Assembly (NCBI GenBank): GCA_035499655.1
Contig: DATJYL010000201.1
Span: 1 to 32,646 of the forward strand
Direction: 5' to 3'
Origin: Pirellulales bacterium
GTDB lineage: Bacteria; Planctomycetota; Planctomycetia; Pirellulales; JADZDJ01
DNA length: 32,646 nt
The position numbers and the translations under genes are program-made. This document shows, piece after piece, positions 18,240 through 25,897 of this stretch. Positions within the stretch are counted from its first letter, which is position 1. Each line of letters starts with the position of its first letter. The notes under the pieces were generated by a model. That model was not told the origin of the DNA and did not search any database. It worked only from the letters and a program-made list of their open reading frames with translations.

Positions 18240-18335
18240 CTAGACTTTGTCGCAGCCTTTAATCAGGGCGAACATCAATCCCAGGCCAATGAGACCCAGT
18301 AAAAATAAACCAGGTATCCAGATTGTTAGATTCAT
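18240..18335 (-). CDS. 31 aa membrane peptide gene at the head of kdpFABC
   Basis: An open frame from ATG 18335 to TAG encodes 31 aa: a short N-terminus (MNLTIWIPG), one hydrophobic helix (LFLLGLIGLGLMFALI) and a charged, Cys-containing tail (KGCDKV). It ends 11 bp before kdpF, whose ribosome binding site overlaps its stop region. Position, size and tail suggest a second small subunit or assembly peptide of the Kdp complex. I recall similar unnamed peptides with a C-D/E-K/R-V ending in kdp operons of other bacteria, but cannot check this. Its own ribosome binding site is weak. Confidence 0.6.
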   Translation of the reverse strand: MNLTIWIPGLFLLGLIGLGLMFALIKGCDKV

Positions 18336-18416
18336 GTCGAATGCTCTATTAAATTCGTACAGAATGGCTGCACAACAGAACCAGCGATAGAGGGCTGCAC
18401 ATGCTGGAACTGGGGA

Positions 18417-18773
18417 TCAAGCGCCGATTTGTGCCTGTTCGACTGCAACTATTGAGTTGGTTCTAAATCCTGAAGCGCCGTTTACCTGCGCCGCCGGATA
18501 ATTTTGGTTTGTGGAACCGATCAAAGACTTTTCTAGTTTGGTCGCCCGCTTCGGTGCATGCCCGAGGCTACGGACAGGCATCTCGAGCATCTGATGAAAT
18601 CCTGCCAAAACCGCTAAGACTGCGCAACCCAACGGAAGCACTGCCAAGAGCAGCCCGACCACGGAACCTTTGGGTACAAAAAGGTCAAACAAAATCCCAA
18701 TCGCTGTGAGCGCAACCGAAGCCACGAAAACCGCGCCCATGCCGATCAGCCTTGTTTTTTGATGCACTGTCAT
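18417..18773 (-). CDS. Small membrane protein, first gene of the kdp transcript
   Basis: This 118 aa protein has two hydrophobic segments (MGAVFVASVALTAIGILFDL and VVGLLLAVLPLGCAVLAVLAG) with a short loop between, and a soluble C-terminal half of mixed polarity (APKRATKLEKSLIGSTNQ). ATG 18773 has GGAG eight bases upstream and is preferred to the more upstream start at 18797. No family is recognised. It lies on the same strand as kdp, 81 bp before the 31 aa gene and about 90 bases downstream of the predicted sigma-54 promoter start, so it would lead the kdp operon. A role in K+ transport or sensing is only inferred from position. Confidence 0.6.
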   Translation of the reverse strand: MTVHQKTRLIGMGAVFVASVALTAIGILFDLFVPKGSVVGLLLAVLPLGCAVLAVLAGFHQMLEMPVRSLGHAPKRATKLEKSLIGSTNQNYPAAQVNGASGFRTNSIVAVEQAQIGA

Positions 18774-18871
18774 AATGCACACTCCATTCGCAACCATTGC
18801 TGAGCCGTGGGGGCAATTCTGGTTGTGACAATCTGTCAGGCGTTCTTACGGCATCTTTTCTGCACGCTTCC

Positions 18872-18891
18872 TATTGCATCCTTCGTGCCGG
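18872..18891 (-). promoter_or_regulatory. Sigma-54 (-24/-12) promoter directed at orf118-kdp
   Basis: The minus strand reads CCGGCACGAAGGATGCAATA. This carries the GG (18889-18888) and GC (18877-18876) dinucleotides with the required 10 bases between them, and the flanking matches GGCACG and TGCAA to the consensus TGGCACG-N4-TTGCA. Two bases differ: T to C before GG, and T to A before TGC. Transcription would begin near 18864, upstream of orf118. The neighbouring regulator is of the sigma-54-activating type. Confidence 0.65.
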
Positions 18892-18915
18892 CATCACAAG
18901 GCGCCATGTAAGTCG

Positions 18916-18921
18916 TATAAT
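18916..18921 (+). promoter_or_regulatory. Possible -10 element for the regulator operon
   Basis: A perfect TATAAT lies about 115 bp before the response regulator start, with only a weak -35 (TCACAA, 16 bp spacing). If used, transcription would begin near 18928 and the direct repeats at 18967-19007 would lie in the leader, allowing autoregulation. Confidence 0.3.
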
Positions 18922-18966
18922 TGCCTATGGATACGAGAAACGACCCTCTTTGAGAACTCGTTGGTT

Positions 18967-19007
18967 ATTGCAAATTGCACGATTAACGCATTGCAAATTG
19001 CACGATT
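18967..19007. repeat. Tandem 18 bp repeats, probable activator binding sites
   Basis: ATTGCAAATTGCACGATT occurs twice without mismatch, at 18967-18984 and 18990-19007, a 23 bp period (about two helical turns). Each copy contains the dyad TGCAA-A-TTGCA. They lie 78-118 bp upstream of the -24 element and just before the NtrC-type regulator gene, the usual place of enhancer sites for such activators. Confidence 0.65.
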
Positions 19008-19035
19008 TTAGAACTCGGCGTTAGGCTTTAATTTG

Positions 19036-20367
19036 ATGAATGTCTTGGTTGTCGATGACGACTCGGGCCTGCGACGTACCATGCGCCTCTCGCTGGAATT
19101 GCTGGGGCACACTGCCGTGGAGGCACGAGATAGTTCACAGGCCATTCAATGTTTAGAGCGTCGGCCATTTGATGTGGCTTTTCTCGATTTGCGCCTTGCG
19201 CAAGAGCAAGGCTTAGATTTGCTGCCGCAAATGTTGCGGCTCGCGCCCGGCTTGCAGGTCATCGTAGTCACCGCTTTTGCGACGATTGAAACCGCCGTCG
19301 AAGCCATGCGTCGTGGGGCTTTCGACTATCTTCCCAAGCCATTCACGCCAGACCAACTTCGCGTTCTACTAGATCGCATTGCAAAAATGCGCAAACTTCA
19401 ATTCCAAGTCGAGGAGCTCGAGGAGCAGGTTCGCTCTGTCGAGCCCGAAGTTGATCTGCAAACCGAAGAACCACAAATGCGGCAAGCATTAGATGTGGCT
19501 TTCAAGACAGCACCGACCGAGGCCACCATTCTATTGCGGGGAGAAAGCGGCACCGGAAAAGGCGTGTTGGCGCGTGCCATTCATGCCCGCAGTACCCGTT
19601 CTGCAGCGCCGTTCGTTACGATTCACTGCCCCAGTTTGTCTTCAGAACTACTGGAAAGCGAATTGTTTGGGCATGTTCAAGGCGCGTTTACTGGAGCAGT
19701 TCGAGATACAACCGGCAAAGTCGCCGCAGCGGAAGGTGGAACTTTGTTCCTCGACGAGGTCGGCGATTTGCCGCTTCCTTTACAACCCAAGTTGCTGCGG
19801 CTACTACAGGAAAGGGTGTACGAGCGAGTTGGCGAAACGCAAACGCGAACCAGCAATGTGCGCGTGATTGCAGCCACAAATCGCCACCTGGAAGCCGAAA
19901 TCACCGCTGGACGATTTCGCGAGGACCTCTTTTACCGTTTGAATGTGGTTGAAGTCACAATGCTCTCGCTCCGGCAACGACTAAAAGATATTTTGCCGTT
20001 GGCGGAGCATTTGCTGCGGTTTTTCGTCCGTCAGAATGCAAAAGCTATCGCGGGATTTGCGCAGGAAGTGCGAGATGCAATGGTACGTTATCCTTGGCCA
20101 GGAAATATCCGCGAACTCCGCAACGCCATTGAGCGTGGGGTCATTCTGTCTCCGGGCCCGTGGATCGAACTGAGTCATTTGCCTAGCCAAATTGGCAATC
20201 CTACTGCACTAGATTCTGCGGCGCTGGATTCCAATTCGCTGGACCAGATCGAAGCGGAGCATATCCGTCATGTTCTTGCTTCCAGCGAAACCATTGAAGC
20301 AGCGGCGGAAAAGTTAGGCATCAATCCTAGCACTCTCTATCGAAAGCGCAAACGATACGGGATATGA
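19036..20367 (+). CDS. NtrC-family sigma-54-dependent response regulator
   Basis: This 443 aa protein has a receiver domain (VVDDDSG at the N-terminus, phospho-acceptor Asp51, Thr79, Lys101), a short linker helix, and a sigma-54 AAA+ domain with Walker A GESGTGKG, the sigma-54 contact loop GAFTGA and Walker B GGTLFLDEVGD. The C-terminus is a Fis-type HTH (EAAAEKLGINPSTLYRKRKRYG). ATG 19036 directly follows an in-frame TTG and is chosen as the normal start. The kinase gene follows after 79 bp. Position opposite kdp, the repeats just upstream and the -24/-12 site suggest that it activates kdp, where an OmpR-type KdpE would normally stand. Confidence 0.95.
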   Translation: MNVLVVDDDSGLRRTMRLSLELLGHTAVEARDSSQAIQCLERRPFDVAFLDLRLAQEQGLDLLPQMLRLAPGLQVIVVTAFATIETAVEAMRRGAFDYLPKPFTPDQLRVLLDRIAKMRKLQFQVEELEEQVRSVEPEVDLQTEEPQMRQALDVAFKTAPTEATILLRGESGTGKGVLARAIHARSTRSAAPFVTIHCPSLSSELLESELFGHVQGAFTGAVRDTTGKVAAAEGGTLFLDEVGDLPLPLQPKLLRLLQERVYERVGETQTRTSNVRVIAATNRHLEAEITAGRFREDLFYRLNVVEVTMLSLRQRLKDILPLAEHLLRFFVRQNAKAIAGFAQEVRDAMVRYPWPGNIRELRNAIERGVILSPGPWIELSHLPSQIGNPTALDSAALDSNSLDQIEAEHIRHVLASSETIEAAAEKLGINPSTLYRKRKRYGI

Positions 20368-20446
20368 CGAAGCTGTAAGTTGTCGATGTCTCCGATAAGG
20401 ATCGGCGGCAATCGAAGCTGAAGTATTTTAACTACGGGGTGTAGCA

Positions 20447-22312
20447 GTGACTTTCCGGCAACGCATCATCGTGGCTTTGATTCCACTGCTGATTCTGCTT
20501 GCAGTCATCGGAGGAACGGCCACCATTTTGATCTACCGCATTGGCACACGCATCGAGGAAATCTTGCATGAGAATTATGACAGTGTCATTTACATGCGCA
20601 ACCTCAATGAAGCTTTGGAGCGCATCGACTCGTCATTTCAATTTGCCCTAGCCGGCCGCGAGGACGATGCGTTCAAGCAATACCAAGCCAATTTGACGCC
20701 TTACGATGCCAATTTGAAAGGGGAACAAGGCAATATCACTCTGCCAGGAGAAGCTGAATTAGTTGAGTCGCTCACGATGTTTAGCAAGCAATATCGAGAG
20801 CAGGGTGATGCTTTTTATAAGCAGGCCAAAGAGTCGCGAACATCGCTTTATTTTTCACCGGAAGGTCAACCTGGGCTGTATGATTCCTTTCGAAAAATCA
20901 AAGAAGTATCCAGCAAGATACTCAAGATGAATGAGGATAATATGCATGATGCGGACCAGCAAGCGCGCCGCATGGCGCACTTGTCGCTGTGGTGGTATGG
21001 AGTTGGCCTTGTTCTGGGGGTTGCCCTGGCCGCAGTCTTGCTAGGCAGTACGATTCGCACAATTCTTTATCCCATCCGAGCACTCACCGATTCCGCCACA
21101 GCCATCGGTCACGGCGATTTGGATCAACTGGTATCGGTATCGTCCGACGATGAAATTGGGGCGCTAGCAAGCGCATTCAACACGATGGCCCGCCAACTTC
21201 GCGATCTACTCCAATCGCAACGAGGTCAATTAGTTCTCGCACAGCAAACCGGACAAGCGACGATAAATTCTTTCCCTGACCCAGTATTGGTGATTAACCG
21301 GCAACATGAGGTTGAAATGGCCAATCCAGTGGCTCGGCGTTTGTTGGGCGTTGTGCCGGTGTCAGAGACCGGAAGCGCTTCCACAAAATGGGAACCGCCG
21401 GCCGCCTTGCGACAGCCTTTGGCCGACAGCTTTCGCGAGCAGGGAGAGTATTTGCCGCAAGATTTCGATAAAGCTATCAATTTGCGAACGGGAGACGAAT
21501 CGCGTTCGTTCTTGCCGCGAATTGCACCGATTCGTGATGCACATGGAATGACTCGCGGCGTGGCAGTTTTGCTGCAGGATATTACCCGCTTTCGTCTGTT
21601 GGACGAAGTGAAAAGTAATCTTGTGGCCACGGTCAGTCATGAATTGAAAACTCCTCTGACCAGCATTCGGCTTGCTTTGCACTTGCTGTTGGAAGATACG
21701 ACCGGACCGCTTTTGCCAAAGCAGCTCGAATTGCTGATCGATGCCCGCGATAATGCCGAGCGAATTTTGGTAATGATCAATAACCTGCTCGATCTGGCTC
21801 GTTTGGAACAAGCGCCGGGGCAATTGCATTTCCAGCCGTCGCGGCCGGGGGCACTGATGCGATCCATGGCTGAATCGTTCCGACCACGAGCGGCGGAGCA
21901 AGGCGTCGAGCTCTCTCTGGAAGCGCCTGCTGATCTGCCACAGGTTGCGGTTGATGTGGACCAACTTCAGCATGCGCTGCAAAATTTGTTAGATAATGCG
22001 CTGGCATATACGCCCCTGGGAGGGCGAATCAAGCTGGCCGCCAAACAAGTTGACGGGAAGATTGCTTTCTCCGTGACCGACACAGGCCGCGGGATTCCGT
22101 CCGAATACATTCAATCAGTGTTTGAAAAATATTTCCGTATTCCGGGGAGTTCCGTTCCCGGTGGCAGCGGCCTGGGGCTGGCTATAGTCCGAGAAATTGC
22201 TACGGCGCACGGTGGTTCTGTGGAGTGCGAAAGCGAGCCCGGTAAAAAAACAGTCTTTCGCATGTTCCTGCCGATCTTGCAAACCACAGATTCGGCCGGT
22301 GCCCGGGCCTAA
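20447..22312 (+). CDS. Membrane sensor histidine kinase
   Basis: At 621 aa, this protein has a transmembrane helix (residues ~7-30), a periplasmic four-helix-like sensor of about 145 residues, a second helix (~177-203), HAMP, a PAS-like domain (DPVLVINRQHEVEMANPVARRLLG), a dimerisation domain with the phospho-acceptor His in VSHELKTPLTSIR, and an ATPase domain (NLLDNALAYTP, DTGRGIP, GSGLGLAIV). The start is GTG 20447. It is the probable partner of the upstream regulator. It lacks the four-helix core and N-terminal KdpD region of classical KdpD, which are partly supplied by the next gene, 26 bp downstream. Confidence 0.92.
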   Translation: MTFRQRIIVALIPLLILLAVIGGTATILIYRIGTRIEEILHENYDSVIYMRNLNEALERIDSSFQFALAGREDDAFKQYQANLTPYDANLKGEQGNITLPGEAELVESLTMFSKQYREQGDAFYKQAKESRTSLYFSPEGQPGLYDSFRKIKEVSSKILKMNEDNMHDADQQARRMAHLSLWWYGVGLVLGVALAAVLLGSTIRTILYPIRALTDSATAIGHGDLDQLVSVSSDDEIGALASAFNTMARQLRDLLQSQRGQLVLAQQTGQATINSFPDPVLVINRQHEVEMANPVARRLLGVVPVSETGSASTKWEPPAALRQPLADSFREQGEYLPQDFDKAINLRTGDESRSFLPRIAPIRDAHGMTRGVAVLLQDITRFRLLDEVKSNLVATVSHELKTPLTSIRLALHLLLEDTTGPLLPKQLELLIDARDNAERILVMINNLLDLARLEQAPGQLHFQPSRPGALMRSMAESFRPRAAEQGVELSLEAPADLPQVAVDVDQLQHALQNLLDNALAYTPLGGRIKLAAKQVDGKIAFSVTDTGRGIPSEYIQSVFEKYFRIPGSSVPGGSGLGLAIVREIATAHGGSVECESEPGKKTVFRMFLPILQTTDSAGARA

Positions 22313-22338
22313 GCTCCATCGGTTTGAACATCTGCCCA

Positions 22339-23508
22339 ATGAACAAGGAAGCCGCAGTGTCCAACGATCAAACTCAACAGAAGCCAGAGCAATTTCTCGA
22401 TCTTATCCGACGCCAACAGCGGGGGAGGCTGAAAATCTACCTGGGTTTTGCCGCCGGAGTGGGTAAAACATACCAAATGCTCCAAGAAGGCAACCGGCTG
22501 CGTAGGCAGGGCGTCGATGTGGTGATTGGCCTTGTGGAGACGCACGGTCGCACAGAAACGATGGCCCAAGTCGGTGAGCTGGAACAGGTTCCGCGCAGGA
22601 AAATTGAATATCGCGGTGTAACACTCGACGAAATGGATACCGACCAAGTGCTCGCACGGCATCCTACGATTGCCTTGGTAGACGAACTGGCGCATACCAA
22701 TGCTCCGGGAAGTCGCCACGCGAAACGCTATCAAGATGTCGATGACATTCTCAAAGCGGGGATCAATGTCATCACCACGCTCAACGTTCAACACTTGGAA
22801 AGCCTGCACGAGATTGTCGAGCGTGCCACGGGCGTGCGCGTCAAAGAACGAATTCCGGATTATGTTGTGGCAATGGCCGATCAGATCGTCAATGTGGATT
22901 TATCCGCCGAGGACCTGCGCGAACGACTGCAGGCAGGAAAAGTATATCCCATGGAGCGCATTCCGACGGCCTTGGAGAATTTCTTTGCCGAGGAAAAATT
23001 AACGCAGCTTCGCGAGTTGGCAATGGAAGAGATTGCCTTTCGCTTGGATCGACGGCGTCGGGAGCAAGCGCAGCAAGGCGCCGCAACAGCTTCCGGCTCG
23101 GAATGTGTAATGGCTTGCCTCAGTTCTCGAAGCCCGCGCGCCGATGCGCTGTTGCGCAAGGCCGCTCGTATTGCTGATCGGATGGGGGCCCCTTGGTTTG
23201 CCGTTTATGTACAGACGCCCAGGGAGGCACCGGAAAAGATTGATGCCGCGACTCAGCGCGTCATTGCCAACAACCTTGAGTTGGCCTCGCAATTAGGGGG
23301 GACATCGCTGCAATTTAAGGGAACGGACCTAGTGAATGCGATCGACGCCTTTGTCAAGGAATACGGAGTCACCCACATCGTGTTAGGGCGTAGTCAAAGG
23401 GCTTGGTATCGCCGTTGGTTCAACCAGTCGGTCATCGATCGCCTGCTGCAGAGTGTTCGCGGCGTGGATGTTGTGGTGGTAGATAATGCACCGATAACGG
23501 AAGATTAA
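22339..23508 (+). CDS. kdpD: KdpD N-terminal domain plus Usp protein (kinase-less)
   Basis: This protein corresponds to the cytoplasmic sensory half of KdpD: GRLKIYLGFAAGVGKTYQML (Walker A), VVIGLVETHGRTET, ALVDELAHTNAPGSRHAKRYQD (Walker B), then a universal-stress-protein domain (ACLSSRSPRADALLRKAARIA to VTHIVLGRSQRAW). It stops before any membrane or kinase domain. Stand-alone short KdpD forms are known in cyanobacteria and Deinococcus. It probably tunes the separate kinase encoded just upstream in response to K+ or nucleotide signals. ATG 22339 is given, but GTG 22357 has a better ribosome binding site (AAGGAA seven bases before). Confidence 0.93.
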   Translation: MNKEAAVSNDQTQQKPEQFLDLIRRQQRGRLKIYLGFAAGVGKTYQMLQEGNRLRRQGVDVVIGLVETHGRTETMAQVGELEQVPRRKIEYRGVTLDEMDTDQVLARHPTIALVDELAHTNAPGSRHAKRYQDVDDILKAGINVITTLNVQHLESLHEIVERATGVRVKERIPDYVVAMADQIVNVDLSAEDLRERLQAGKVYPMERIPTALENFFAEEKLTQLRELAMEEIAFRLDRRRREQAQQGAATASGSECVMACLSSRSPRADALLRKAARIADRMGAPWFAVYVQTPREAPEKIDAATQRVIANNLELASQLGGTSLQFKGTDLVNAIDAFVKEYGVTHIVLGRSQRAWYRRWFNQSVIDRLLQSVRGVDVVVVDNAPITED

Positions 23509-23575
23509 GGCTTACAAAACCAGCCGCCAGCCCGCTCATTGGAAGATTTATCAAAGCACGAGGAATGGAACCGAA

Positions 23576-24211
23576 TCATTCGGCGGGCTGAGTATTGAAA
23601 ATTCGGTCGCCGGCGTCGCCCAAGCCAGGCACAATATATTTTTTGGCGTTTAACTCAGGATCGATGGCGCACACATAAATCTGTGTGTTGGGAAACTGAG
23701 AAAAGACTTCGTCGATTCCTTCTCGAGCAGCGATGATTGCCAACAGCTTTGCCTGGGGCACGCCCCACTCCTTCAAGGTGGCCAGAGCTGCCACGGCGGA
23801 TCCGCCGGTGGCTAGCATCGGATCGAGAACCAAAGCCACATCGACCGGATTCGTTCCTTGCACACGGCTGTAGTATTCCACGGGTGTTGCCGTCTTTTCA
23901 TCGCGGTACACGCCCAGGTGCCACACTTCTGCGCCGGGGATCAAGTTCAACACAGGATCGACCATTCCTAAACCGGCCCGCAAAATGGGAATCAGCCCAA
24001 TGCGTTGATTCAACACCTGACCGGTGGTAACGGCCAGCGGGGTTTGCACATGGGCTGGCGCCAATTCAAGATCTTGGGTGGCCTCGTAGGCCAGCAATAC
24101 GGCCAGGCGTTGCACCAGCACGCGAAACTCGGCCGGCGGCGTGCTAACATCGCGCAAGTGAGCCAGATGATTGGCGATGAGCGGATGCTGGACTTCAAAA
24201 ATGCCCGACAT
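23576..24211 (-). CDS. upp: Uracil phosphoribosyltransferase
   Basis: This 211 aa enzyme converts uracil and PRPP to UMP in pyrimidine salvage. The family pattern is clear: MSGIFEVQHPLIANHLAHLR, LIPILRAGLGMVDPVL, the tyrosine-rich flap with VYRDEKTATPVEYY, the PRPP loop ALVLDPMLATGGSA, and the C-terminal uracil-binding YIVPGLGDAGDRIFNT. ATG 24211 has AAGGA at good spacing; an upstream start at 24265 would add 18 non-conserved residues. It is convergent with the kdp regulator operon. An 8 bp inverted repeat (23528-23535 and 23583-23590) across the junction may help termination. It appears to be a chromosomal gene bordering the phage module. Confidence 0.95.
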   Translation of the reverse strand: MSGIFEVQHPLIANHLAHLRDVSTPPAEFRVLVQRLAVLLAYEATQDLELAPAHVQTPLAVTTGQVLNQRIGLIPILRAGLGMVDPVLNLIPGAEVWHLGVYRDEKTATPVEYYSRVQGTNPVDVALVLDPMLATGGSAVAALATLKEWGVPQAKLLAIIAAREGIDEVFSQFPNTQIYVCAIDPELNAKKYIVPGLGDAGDRIFNTQPAE

Positions 24212-24401
24212 GCGCTGCTTCCTTTCTCGTGGCGCGACTGGCCGCGATGGCACTTGGACCGTCATGGGTACCTCCGCCGAAAGAAGATAGTGCGTGGAAC
24301 CTGCTGATGAATTTAGCTTACTATAATCAGTTCAATATGGCCAGTATTGTGGTCGATGTATGTTCCCGACCGACACAGCGTGGCCATATACTTACCGTAT
24401 A

Positions 24402-25817
24402 TTACACCTGGTTGGCATGTCGTTTGTGGGCAGCGAAATTTGCTTGTTCCTGGTCGTAATCCAGGCCGTCGCGTTGGCACCACGTTTGCGGCGAGAGAAT
24501 TCCAGCGGCGTTTTCGATGCGGAAACGCTGGGCTTCCTGCAATTGATCGCGCACAACAAGCGATGGGGGCACCGCCAAGATATCGACCAAGTTTTCGGTT
24601 TCGGCCGGCAAATTGCCGGCATCAATGGCGGCGTTCACCGCGCGCCACATAACTTCCAAATCGTCGATTACTTGTTCCGCTTGCAAACGGGCGAACATTC
24701 GCATGGCCGGTCCTTCGGCCATCATAGTGGACGAGTAGTTCGCGTTGGAAGCATCGGAAGTCAGCATGAATTCTGGCATTACCAACCGGCTGGCGACGGC
24801 GCGCAACTCGGCCTGCAAGACGGTGACAAAGTTTGCGGCATCGACGTTTGATGCCGGAAAGTCGTAATCAATGTTGGCATTCGCATCGAGAATCGTACCG
24901 GGGCCATAGCGGCGGAAAGTACTTGTTCGGCCTGTGTTGGGCGATGTCATTGTGACATCGGCCTGATTGGTTACGAATTGTTGCACACCGGTGGCTGTTC
25001 CTTGACGATGTTTGCGAATGAGCGCGATCGCCGATTGAATTTCCGCCACGACGCTCATGTTCCGTAGCAGCTTTTCGGCACGGCGCAGATTTTTTCGGAC
25101 GGGATAGAAGAGGGGTAAGCCGCGGCGAACGTTGGCATCGACGTTTGCTTTACGGTGTTGAATATCGGCCGCGGCGACCAGTTGGCCGTCGATAAAGTAA
25201 CCCAGCACAGTTTCCACGTCGTGGCGATCAGTGAGAATGCCCAAGCGAGCAGCGGGATTTACAACCTGATCTGGTGGCGTGAAGACTTGATCGGGCTCGA
25301 CAAAACGCAGACACAGGCTGCCATCGGGGTCTGTAAAGAATCGCAGCAGCGCTTCGCCGTCTCGATCCCGGCGACGCACGATTTCTTGCTGACGCTGATG
25401 CCAATGATTGGAGAAGATGAACTGGTCGATCACACTTTGCACCTGGGCGATGAGCGTGGTTAATGTTTGCTCCGTGTGCCCGGTCGGGGGATCGGGAATA
25501 AATTTGCGGCCTGTGGCGCGGTAAGAGTGGCCTGACCCGACAATGTAACTAATTCGATTTTCGTGGCCATTAATGGCAAATTCGTTCTCCAGGGCCAGCA
25601 GACGGCATTGGCGACGGATTTCCGCCAGTTGGGCTTCGTTTGCTGGGCCCAGCAAGGGGGAGCCGCCGGTGGCGCCGTTTTCTGCCAGCGGCAGCCACCA
25701 CTGGCCGTCGTCGCTGTAAGGTTCGCGAGGATCGACGAAACTGTCCCACAGATCGTCATAGGCTTCCAATAGGCGTTTTTCGAGCCGATCGAGGGTGGGT
25801 TGAATGCTGCGTGACAT
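24402..25817 (-). CDS. Phage portal protein (lambda-type family)
   Basis: This 471 aa protein has the layout of lambda-family portal proteins: a central segment RRGLPLFYPVRKNLRRAEKLL, then FPASNVDAANFVTVLQAELRAVASRLVMPEFMLT followed by NANYSSTMMAEGP, which corresponds to the conserved VPYELLTGDxSxxNYSS-type region. Portals form the dodecameric ring through which DNA enters the capsid. ATG 25817 has GGAGA upstream. It is the last gene of the packaging cluster, 80 bp after terminase. No protease, capsid or tail genes follow, and the next gene is upp at 190 bp. Length and motifs look complete. Confidence 0.85.
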   Translation of the reverse strand: MSRSIQPTLDRLEKRLLEAYDDLWDSFVDPREPYSDDGQWWLPLAENGATGGSPLLGPANEAQLAEIRRQCRLLALENEFAINGHENRISYIVGSGHSYRATGRKFIPDPPTGHTEQTLTTLIAQVQSVIDQFIFSNHWHQRQQEIVRRRDRDGEALLRFFTDPDGSLCLRFVEPDQVFTPPDQVVNPAARLGILTDRHDVETVLGYFIDGQLVAAADIQHRKANVDANVRRGLPLFYPVRKNLRRAEKLLRNMSVVAEIQSAIALIRKHRQGTATGVQQFVTNQADVTMTSPNTGRTSTFRRYGPGTILDANANIDYDFPASNVDAANFVTVLQAELRAVASRLVMPEFMLTSDASNANYSSTMMAEGPAMRMFARLQAEQVIDDLEVMWRAVNAAIDAGNLPAETENLVDILAVPPSLVVRDQLQEAQRFRIENAAGILSPQTWCQRDGLDYDQEQANFAAHKRHANQV

Positions 25818-25897
25818 AATTTAATCTCCAAATTGAGTGTTTAAGTGGCGAGTAAGTGAATGACGAATGGTTGAGAAAATAAAATTTTGTTTTTTGG

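Noticed and set aside
18360-18400. Second possible -24/-12 site nearer to kdpF (minus strand TGGTTCTGTTGTGCA)
   Set aside because: Only 9 bases separate GG and GC instead of 10, and the flanking consensus is poor.
18967-19007. The 18 bp tandem repeats as a mini CRISPR array
   Set aside because: The interval is only 5 bp and the unit bears no relation to the CRISPR repeat; regulator sites explain it better.
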